A stretch of DNA of 64,000 nt from the NCBI GenBank assembly GCA_034440635.1, contig JAOTON010001526.1, forward strand, positions 2,365,001-2,429,000. The letters run 5' to 3'. Both the position numbers and the translations under genes were made by a program. Origin of the DNA: Lepas anatifera. Taxonomy: Eukaryota; Arthropoda; Thecostraca; Lepadidae. The notes below the pieces were generated by a model. It was not told the DNA's origin. It ran no database searches and saw nothing but the letters and a program-made list of their open reading frames with translations. Numbering within the stretch: position 1 is the stretch's first letter; every line of letters starts with the position of its first letter. Positions 52,455 through 61,747 of this stretch are shown piece after piece.

Positions 52455-54767
52455 CAGGGCTGGCAGGCTGGCCATTTTGTGGCCAAATATTTCGAATTTG
52501 GGTTTTGTGTCGTGTTGGTGCGGTGCGGTGTAGGTTCGGTATCGTGATCGAGTGGTGCGGCCGAGATAATTGATGATGCTAACAAATTTTCTGGTTATGT
52601 AAATAAAATCATTTGATGGCCGCGCGTAATTGGAAGGGCACTCCTGGCTTCCTATTAACACGCGCCCCACAGGGGTCGGGTGCCACCTTCGCCCCACTGG
52701 GGGCATCAATGAGACACTCTAACTCCGAAAATATGGGGGTTAGCGCAAATCTGAAAAGTGCATTAGAAAGCTCGTGTGATTTCAGTATGATTTTACTTCA
52801 CATTTTCAGGCGCTCAGATGAATGGTTTGACCTCCAGAAGTCAAGTTGGGTAACGATACTTTACTCTGAAAACATATGGTCATTATTCGCTCAATATGTG
52901 CCGTCACCTGATGTTAATACACTGTGAAAAAATTTGGGTCACGATAGACTATTTCCACTAAAATATGCAATGCTTAAGAAACCTGGGCATGGCTCTCATG
53001 CCATTAGAGCTATTGAAACTTACTAAAATACATTTGATAGGGAAATGCAGAGGCTTTCTCTGCTATGTGGAACATAATAACCTCCCGCCAGTGGTTTGGC
53101 CTCTAGAGGGTATCTCTTGACCTAACAAGACCTCAGGTCACGAAAGGCCAAAACGTGGCCTTGCCGTATATCTAATGGAAGTCATTGATGGGACATACAC
53201 GATGGCGTTTAATTCAGTGCTCTAGCTTCATGTGGTTAAGAGTTATCGTCAAAATACTGTTTTTGACCCTTCGTGACCTGTGATGACCTCCGATAGGTCA
53301 AAGGGAAAATATCGCCCCTGGAATCCATGAAAGGGTGGCCAATAACGCTTTTTATGAGAAATCTGAGCATTTGCAATCATTTTTGTGACTTTTATATCAT
53401 AAGGCATCTTTTCCTCATGCTTTTTCTATGGGAGAGGTCACCTTGTGACCAGACCTTAAGTCACAGAAGAAAATAATTCCGGATATAGGTCCATTTATTT
53501 ACCCGCGCCCCACCGGGGGTCCGGCGCCACTTTCGCCCCACCGGGGCCATCGATGGCCCCCTCTAACTCCGAAAATATGGGGGTTAAAGCAAATTTGCAA
53601 ACTGCATTAGAAAGCTCGCGTGAATTCAGTAAGAAATCAGTTGACATGTTTAAGCGCTCAGGTCAATGGTTCGACCTCCAGAGGTCAAGTTAGGTCAAGA
53701 TCGGCTATTTTCACTAAATTATGCAATGCTTAAGCAAACTGGGCATAACTCTTATGCCATTAGAGCTATTGAGATCTGGTAAAGTACATTTGATAGGAAA
53801 ATTCCTGACCTTTTTCCGCTATGTGGAACGTAAAGACCTCCCGCCAGTGGTTTGAACTCCAGAGGTCACCTCGTGACCTAATATGACCTGAGGTCACGAA
53901 AGGTCAGAATGTGACCTTGCCGTGTATCAAATGAAAGCCAGTGACGAGACATACACGATGGTGTTTGATTCAGCGCTGTAGCTCAATTAGGTCAAAAGTT
54001 ATTGTCAAAATACTGTTTTTGACCCCTGGTGACCGTGGATGACCTTGGAGAGGTCAAAGGACAAATATGGCCCCTGGGATCCGTGAAAGGGTGTCTAAGA
54101 ACGCTTTTCTGAGTAAGCCGAGCATTTTCAATCGTTTTTGTGACTTTGGATCATAAGACAGCTTTTCCCCATGCTTTTCAATGGGAGAGGTCACCTCGTG
54201 ACCTGACCTCAGGTCACGAATAGAAAAATCTCGGAAATACTCCTTGTAGACCCTGGAGGGGTGATAAAGTGGAGGAAGTTTCAAATCGATCGACTTCGAA
54301 AGGTAGCTCTTATAGAGCTCAGAAGTTGAAGTGAGATGACCTTGGTTGACCTCGCCTGGTGACCTGACCTTGGGCGACCCGGGGTAAAACATTTTAGGGA
54401 TGGTGGGAAAATGATGGGGTGAGAAGTAGACCCCTCAACCACGGTGCTGCGCCTCGTCGTATTTCTGTTATGCTGGAAAAAACTAACGGGGGCATCGTTG
54501 TTCCCCCGATGGAGCGAGGGTTAAATGGCTAATGTGCTAAGCAATTTGCTTCAAGTTAAGATTAAACTGTATAAAAATTAGTGTTAAACAGTGAAACAAG
54601 TTGTTTTTCTGCAAGCTTATGATTTCTATGAGAGGTCGTTTTAGTCTTAAATCTTACTTTTGTGATATTGATTTGGCTGTTTTAGTGAAAATAAAATTTG
54701 GACACTTTTTGGCCTTGCTTCTAACTCGATTTGGTCTTTTTCCGCTAAAAAAAACTTGGCAGCCCTG
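52455..54767. mobile_element. hAT-like element in repeat copy B
   Basis: Ends CAGGGCTGGCAGGCTGGCC and the inverse of CAGGGCTGCCAAGTTTT. The flanks AGCAGCAC and GGCAGCAT match at 6 of 8. It is enlarged by the TTAA dimer at 52659-54520. Confidence 0.78.
52659..54520. mobile_element. Dimeric TTAA element packed with AGGTCA half-sites
   Basis: Flanked by TTAA at 52655-52658 and 54521-54524; copy A shows the empty site (ATTAAATGAGC), so insertion at one TTAA is proven. It holds two direct copies: a partial unit 52659-53500 and a near-complete unit 53502-54520. Termini resemble TTAACCCTCGCCCCACCGGG with a CCATCGATGG palindrome, which recalls piggyBac-type TTAACCC ends. No transposase ORF. Half-sites are densest at 53863-53917 (six in 55 bp). 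Confidence 0.85.
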
Positions 54768-54789
54768 GGCAGCATCTATAATCTCTAGA

Positions 54790-55036
54790 CATAGGCGGAT
54801 CCAGGGGGCAAGGGGGGCACATGCCCCCCGATCGACCCTCGGCGCCCCCTGAAAGGTCGATGGCGCCCCCTGAAATGTCGCTTCCCACCCACCCCCCAGG
54901 ATACGAAAGTCAGCGCCCACTGATAGGATTTGGCGCCCACCTGATAGGTTTTGCCGGTCATAAGTGGCGCCCCCTGGTCCGGATGGCGCCCCCCGGGAAG
55001 GTGCCCCTCCGATCGGCAATCCTGGGTCCGCCTATG
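54790..55036. mobile_element. MITE with CATAGGCGGATCCAGG ends, perfect 8-bp TSD
   Basis: 247 bp, inverted ends CATAGGCGGATCCAGG and the inverse of CATAGGCGGACCCAGG. It is flanked by TCTCTAGA at 54782-54789 and 55037-55044. The 8-bp duplication points to hAT. Confidence 0.9.
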
Positions 55037-55097
55037 TCTCTAGAATATTGAATTACACAAAAATTGAGCAGAATTTTTTAACACTAGCAAGTATAAT

Positions 55098-55227
55098 TTT
55101 TGGGGTTTATCGTCGCACGAACTGCCAGGGTCATATGGCGTCGCCAACTCTTTCCCTGTTGGTAGGGTTTCTCGGGAGCCAGCTTCTTCTTTGTTGAGGA
55201 AAGCCGCTGGGCCTTGAACCCGGAACG
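55098..55227 (-). mobile_element. SINE, 5'-truncated, minus strand
   Basis: Reverse complement of the SINE body and tail, broken off inside box B (CCTTGAACCCGG). Inserted in repeat copy B. Confidence 0.82.
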
Positions 55228-55345
55228 TGTTTGTTATTACCCCCCCTCCCCCCAATTGGGGTCTTGACCCCATGAAGACACTATAATGGTCAGCACAAGA
55301 AATGCCCCCCCACTGACATTTCCTTAAAAAATGCCCTGACTAAAC

Positions 55346-56235
55346 CGGTATGCTTTATGTGGGTAGCTTGGACGGAAAATTGGGTAACGAGAAAATAATG
55401 CATGGGAAAAGCATTCATACAGGGAACGGACCGACCCAGGTTAAACGGCTGGCCCGTGACGTGCGGTCCGTTTGATCTGTCCGGCCTGCTTCGTTGACAG
55501 GGCGCCGGTTGAAGATTAGCAGGTCCCGTTTGGAGAAAGTGGTTGGAGAGGGCGGCGGAAAGACGTCATGCTGTGGGTCGACCGTGTTAGACAGGGCTTG
55601 GGGACCACATCCAGGTCGAAACTCGAGCTGGTAATGCCGTGTTCAACCTGTGCGTTTAACCTTGTATGCAGGCACGTGATGATACGCAGAGGCGTGGATT
55701 TCAGAAAATAATTCGGGGGTGCCTAAATCTAAGACAATGTTCATAACTGCAATGGGCGGCGGTTCTAAGAATTTTTAGGGTGGAGGGGGTGGGGGGTAAG
55801 TTGTAGAAATGTGTTTGTTTTTAAAGAAAATCAGACAAAATCGGCCAAAACTAGGTAATATTTGACCGCTTTAGAGTAGGCATGAGTGGTTTACCCCCTG
55901 GATCCGCCCCTGAATACTAGATTAAAAAGTAATAGTATAAAGTTTGTTTTAGTCTTTCCAATGGCCTGTTGACCAGCCGATTAATACCGATTTTAGGTTG
56001 TTGGAATGAAAAAAACTAAGATATTCAAAATATATTATAATACTACTTTGACGTTTCATTTGGGGTGCCTGGAGTGGACAACCCACGTCTCGGTCAATAA
56101 CCCCAAAGTCATCAGATTCTGTCCTTAGATAACTCCCGACAGCTTGGGTCAGGACATTTTCCTTCGGCGAGCCCTAACTTTTGCCCCTCGCAACCGCGCC
56201 GCCTCCGTTCCGCCTACCGCATGAAAATTTGTTGT
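55346..56235. other. Intergenic, no assigned feature
   Basis: No gene, RNA or element boundary recognised. Confidence 0.3.
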
Positions 56236-56508
56236 CATAGGCGGATACAGGGGAGAGAAAGAGGGGACGCTTGCCCCCGCACCTCATCAATCTCCAGAGT
56301 ACTTTGAAATGACTACAGCGCCCCCTGAAAGGTCGATGCCGCCTCTGAACTGCTGCTAGTTTCTCTCCCCCCAGTATGCGAGCATTGTCGCCCCTGCGAT
56401 AGAATTTGGCGTCCACCTGAAATGGGTTGCCTCGGAAAAGTGGCTGGCGGCCCCCTGGTCTGGATGGTGCCCCCCCCACCTCGATTGGAAATCCTGAACC
56501 CGTCTATG
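56236..56508. mobile_element. MITE with CATAGGCGGATACAGG ends
   Basis: 273 bp, same family as 54790-55036 but diverged. The flanks TTTGTTGT and TTTGGTGC match at 6 of 8. Confidence 0.75.
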
Positions 56509-58632
56509 TTTGGTGCTGCCGCTGTTGCAGTGTTGAGCTAAGGGGAGTCTCGATAAATAGTTCCAGGTGAGCTAGTTACAAACAACCCAACTTGACACTG
56601 TATTTTGCAGCAGTTTTGCGTCCAATTTGCCTCTTGTTAAACTGTTAAGCTGGTACAGTGTGTAAAGGCTGACCTATACAACAACTCGAGAAAGACATGT
56701 TCCCCAAAGCTGGTGGTAGATTTTTAGACACCAGAGGAACATGATATCCTCATCGGGAAACTGTTATGAGTAACGAATACCGGTCATGACGTACTGATCA
56801 TGCACGGGACAATACGTGTGATAATGTCCCGTTTGCACCCCAATGAGGGGTATGTTTATTTGGGCGATTGAAGCGATTCCAACCGAAAGCCTCAGGCTTT
56901 GGGGGAGAACAAGCTGTGACCTCAACAACCTCTAGAGCACACACGCTTCCTGGAGGGTGGTTGCACGGACGCCTGCAGAATGGTTAGCGTTCTCTTCAAA
57001 ATTATTGTTTTATTCATACACAGCAAAGTTTCATAATTGATATAACGCCGTCTTTGGGATTTAAGCCTTGAAAAAAATACTCTCGCCAGAGAAGTGACCA
57101 ACTGAATATCAAAGAGTGCACGCTACAAAAACCATGTATTATTTATCACATTTATGATCAATATTATTGTTTGTTTACAAATAGCACCTGTCAAAGCCTA
57201 AAAAAGGTGACAAAAAGCAGATTCTACCTTTGTGTCTCTCCGGGCCCACTTCGCTAGTAAATTGGATTCCTGAACGTTGAAAATTTGTCACAGCACCACC
57301 GATAGTGCTGTTAGTTTGCATCCAGGTCAATATTGATGAAAATCTCCCTGAAAGCCTACGCTTAGAATTTTTTAGGAACATTGCAGTCTCAATTTTCACG
57401 GAAATTTCAACAATAAATTCGATAACTCGGAAGTATTTCATAAAGAGACAGCGGTTTATTTTGGAGACCTATTTCCAAAAAAGCATGGGAAATTATTTTA
57501 AGTCTAAATGCCTGGCTAAAAATGACACCTTCTATCGCACTTATAATATGCCTATATGCATATCCGGGCTTACTTATAAAATCCACTACTATCCTGAAGG
57601 GTGCAAAATTTTCACCTTTGGAGTTATGACCGCTCTACAAATGGAAAAACCCGATACACGTAAATTGACAGGGATATCGGACCCTGCGAGCCATTGTTTA
57701 CAGAAAAACAGTGCCTCAGGGTGGATTTTGGAGTCTAGATTATGGTTTTCAGTCTGTTATAGGACGTCTTTGAATGTAGTTTTGTGATCATAATGGCTAA
57801 TTGAAAATTATACCTTTTCAGAAGGCACAAAGTTTATAATAAAAACTACTTTTATTTTCCAGAACATATGATACTGAACTTCTCTCAGACGGTGAAAGTC
57901 TTTGTCATTACTAAAAACTGACTATCACAGGTGATTCAAACGGGGTGGTTTTTGCGCATTCTTAGTTTAAAAGTCTCTGCATAAAACCGCCTTGGGTGAG
58001 AAAGAAACACCAGAGTGCGGTTTCGAACGCGGTTTCAGTGTGTTATGTACTTAGTCAGTAGGGAACCGTAACTCACGACAGAAAATGAACAAATTCGCTC
58101 AAATACTGGGCTGCATTTCCTAAACCATGTGGGCGTTCCACACCACCCCTTTTATCGAAAATAAGAGCGGACGCCATCCATATTGAATGGTGCTGGATTC
58201 AGGCCCCAACCCCCACGCACACAAATCTCACAGAACATTGCTAGGTCAGATCCCTTGGCGAGACGAAGAGTCTTGTTTTCCAAAAATTGAGCATTTAGAT
58301 AACTTAGGGATCAAGTATATATACTTAGAAAGTCCGTAGGTCTGCCAATTTAATCAAACTCATGCAAAGGTAATAAAGTCAATGGAAGCTCGTAGAGACG
58401 AGATCAGGGTGTGGATTTCCAAAAATAATTGTTGGTGCCCAATTTTGAAGAAAAGTATATGCCGACTAAATAAAAGGAAACAGCATGATATTCTCTTTTT
58501 TCGAGATCACTAAGTCCTTTTCAATCATGAAAACAATAAACAGTAATATCTAAAGGATATTTTAACACTACCTCGATATTTAATTAGGAACACCCGTGCA
58601 CCGCAAAGGGACATAAGTCATAGTACCGCTCA
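56509..58632. other. Intergenic, no assigned gene
   Basis: The longest open frame (57305-57787, 160 codons, plus) shows no domain, no biased composition and no homolog I recognise. I do not call it a gene. Confidence 0.3.
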
Positions 58633-58636
58633 TTAA

Positions 58637-59080
58637 AGGGAATGTGGCACCTTCATAACGTCATTTTAACTGGGATAGGCAAGTTGCAAAGCAAGTCGGA
58701 AAATCCGGTACGCAATATATCATTTGTCTTGGAAATCGAGGTTTCCGTAGAAAAAAGCTAAAACCTACCTGAAATGCCCTCATGTACCCTTAACAGAAGG
58801 CCACAGTTGTCATGGCTGTTAGTGTGACTACATATACTGACGTCACGGAGTATCAGCCAATCGAAGCCTTTGAAGCGCATTGAATATGGTAGTAGTTGCC
58901 AGATCATGGCATCTTCCACAGGGAGATATTTCTTTTTTCCCTAGAGGTGAATTTTAAAAATCAAAATATTGAGCTTATTGTACATTTTTCAAAGAAATCA
59001 TGGGCGGTTCCATGATTTTTGGCTAGAAGTATCCCTAATTACACTAAATTCCAGGGTTCGACCAAGGTGCCACATGCCCT
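58637..59080 (-). mobile_element. TTAA-type MITE family 2, copy d
   Basis: 444 bp, orientation opposite to copy a, flanked by TTAA at 58633-58636 and 59081-59084. It is nearly full-length and retains a TGACGTCA palindrome. Confidence 0.85.
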
Positions 59081-59084
59081 TTAA

Positions 59085-61438
59085 GTTCCAAGCAACAACC
59101 CATCGCTCCTTGAAGCCTTTTAGCTACCATTTCCACCGGGGTGTGCCGTGCCTTAAAGACTTCACAGCGAAATTGTAAAAATTTAAGCAACTTAAAAACA
59201 GCCGTTAAAAACTCCCACTGTTCGAAATAATTTCTTAAACGTCGCTAGATGTTTCATTAGTCTTCTCAACGTTTCAGTTGGTTTCATCCCCAACCGTCAT
59301 CAGGTTTCACAAATCCTAGTGATGGTTAAGCAACATTGCGCCTAGAACTGTAATACAGTTTCTCAAACTTTTCCGATGTTAAATATTTGAGGCTGGTGGC
59401 AGTTCCTGCATCTTGATCTGAAAAAAGATGTTTAAGCTTGTGGCGTTTTTTGTGAATGTTCTCCAGTTCGGGATTCCAATATTGAAATGAGAAACTGAGA
59501 TGAAATGAGAGAGGAGATGAAACCGACAGAAACGTTGAGCTGAAATAACGCTAATGACGAGATTGATAGTGCGACATACCAAACTATTCAAATGATTTTT
59601 CATGTGTTATCGATACCACACACTGTACCAACACCTAAACCATGTATTCACCCACGTGCACATAACGTCTCCTACCCCTGTCCTCCTCCCTCAAGAGACA
59701 CATCCAGGGCAGTTCGCACAAACACCACCATTCTCAACACCACGCATGTAGGTTGTATAATCCGCCACGCGACCCCTCCCCACTGAGGCTTGAGCTCGGC
59801 GCCAGCGAGGCCCGGCGTGACCTCTGTAACCCCTGTGCCCGCAGGCAGGCAAGCGGCAGCCAACGGGCCGGCTGATTGGTGGAGGCGCGTTCACTTGTAT
59901 TGCGAGAAATTCAGTGTACATTTCTCCATAAAAATGATACAATTAAGCCATTAACCAGGAGATGTATGAATATTATGTTTTTCAAACATTCCTAGCCATA
60001 CTTTGCTCCCTATTGGCTTGATTATTTGCTCCACCATGCGATACTCTGGTACAGGCGGGACGGCAGAGTCAGCACAGGCTAGCCGGTGGTTGAGTTCACT
60101 GCAGTCGGGAGCCGGCCGGGGACGTCGGCTACAAAGCCGGCCGAGACTTGTCAACTCCCACATGATCAACATTTGATACTGCTCTTTTTATATTAATTTT
60201 TCCAAGATTTAGCAGAAAAATATGCTGAACTGATTTTGTTATGCGATTGATTTGTATTTCCTTCAATATAAGGTCGCAAATGCTGACTACCTAAGTACGG
60301 TAACAATATATTTTCGAGATGGCTTCTTGGACTGGTAGTCATTTCCTTGTGGGACTACTAACTGTCATATCAGTTACTGAAACGGAATTAAATTACATGT
60401 ATTTTTTTAAAGCAGCTTGGTATGTTTGTTGACTTAGGAAATTCTAAAGTGCTACGAGTTTGTTTATTTAGTGATTATATTGAAAACGCAGTCGCAACAC
60501 CTTGATTCTGCCATGGCAGTTACCAAAATGACTCAAAACCGTTTTGTTTTACTTTTTTGGAACGAGATTAGTATGTGAATTCACTAAAAAATCAAAGGTG
60601 CTGCAATTTTGAGGATTCAATGATTATATTTGAAAACTGGGTCCCAAAGATAAGCGTTTGGACGGTTGCAAAGCTATACACCTGTTGGTTCATACTTGGA
60701 ATCCGCTGAAATTTTGCCTATTGCCTCTATTGCTGTGAGCCAGTAGTGTCGCACGATGAGTTTCTGCTGAGTGGAGAGGAGTGGGGCCCGGTCCGAAGGT
60801 AACCGAGTGAAGAAGAGAGGCCTACATAAAGCTAAAACAACTTTTGGACGAGTTATAGAGGGTGAGGACTAATAGCGCTATCGAGGTAAAAACCAGATAA
60901 TATACCAGAAGAGGGAAGCCTGTGCTGTTTTGATCCACGTTGGATGGAAGAAAGGCACGAAACTTCAGTCGACCCCAAATATTGTTGATGTTTCAGCGCA
61001 TTGCACCTTTATGGCGTCATATCACGAAAACTAAAACACTATGACAATACTCCAGTCAGTAGTGACGGAATGTTTCTCTCTAAGTAGGGCGCTCTCAATG
61101 GACCCATCACACTAGCTTGGATTTTGGAAACGATTGGGAGTAACAAAATCAAAGAACTGTCAAATACACTGTCAGAGAAAAAGTGTATCATCAAGACTGT
61201 TTGTAAAAGACTACAGTCCCCTTAAAATCACATGAAACCAAGTTGTACTGCCTAATATGAAAAAAACTGGATGGCTAACAGCCCCACATTCAGAGATAGA
61301 ACCCCCCCCATCCGCAGCCCGGTAGGTAATTTCACCCGGTTCTGTTCTATTTGTATCTGAGGAGCTGTATTTTTCGTTTATAAGTACTTTATAGATGCAA
61401 ATATTTGGCCCCGTGAATACCTATATTATAACGGGGTC
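59085..61438. other. Intergenic, no assigned gene
   Basis: The stretch 59200-59310 contains repeated ACGTTTC(A/T) and a TGATGACGG on the minus strand, but no convincing ribozyme or ORF. The rest is AT-rich with short frames. Confidence 0.3.
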
Positions 61439-61530
61439 TGGGTGGTGCAGTCGGTTAGCGCGCGCGCTCGGCTCGGCTTATGACATTCTGCAAGTGCAGG
61501 AAGTAGTGTGCTTGAGCCCACCCAGAGGCA
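61439..61530 (+). tRNA. tRNA-like sequence, probably SINE head or pseudogene
   Basis: A box-A-like TGGTGCAGTCGG (61452 region) is followed about 45 bp later by a box-B-like GCTTGAGCCCACC that lacks the invariant C of TTCRA. The anticodon arm cannot be folded clearly. More likely a tRNA-derived SINE remnant than a working tRNA gene. Confidence 0.3.
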
Positions 61531-61747
61531 GGATTTGGCGCCTTGCCCTAGCTCCATAAGCGTAGGAAGGAGGGGGCAGGGAGGCCATGGCCCCCAATAT
61601 TCTCGTTGGGGGCCAGACCATAGAGCTGGCCCCCAATATTTTGAGGTAGATGGTCATCCACAAATTTAACCATATTGTGCTGAGAATGATTGCGGTGATA
61701 TTTATCATTAAAAACAAAGATTGAGTAGTTAATTAGTGTCCCAGCCA

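Larger units (their letters stand above)
52125..55345 (+). repeat. Long interspersed repeat, copy B
   Basis: Parallel to copy A: hairpin end CTGGGGGCCATTTGCCCCCC, then TTTGATACTTTAAGAATTTAC. The internal hAT-like element comes next, and the right end is CACAAGAAATGCCCCCCCACTG. It lacks the Penelope insertion but has its own inserts: the AGGTCA-rich dimer, a CATAGGCGG MITE and a truncated SINE. Confidence 0.75.

Noticed and set aside
57305..57787. 160-codon plus-strand open frame
   Set aside because: No recognisable domain, no repeat, no convincing start context and no neighbouring gene structure; compatible with chance.
59230..59310. Possible hammerhead ribozyme on the minus strand (CTGATGACGG followed later by GAAAC)
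   Set aside because: Stem II does not pair and no cleavage triplet with stem III could be placed.
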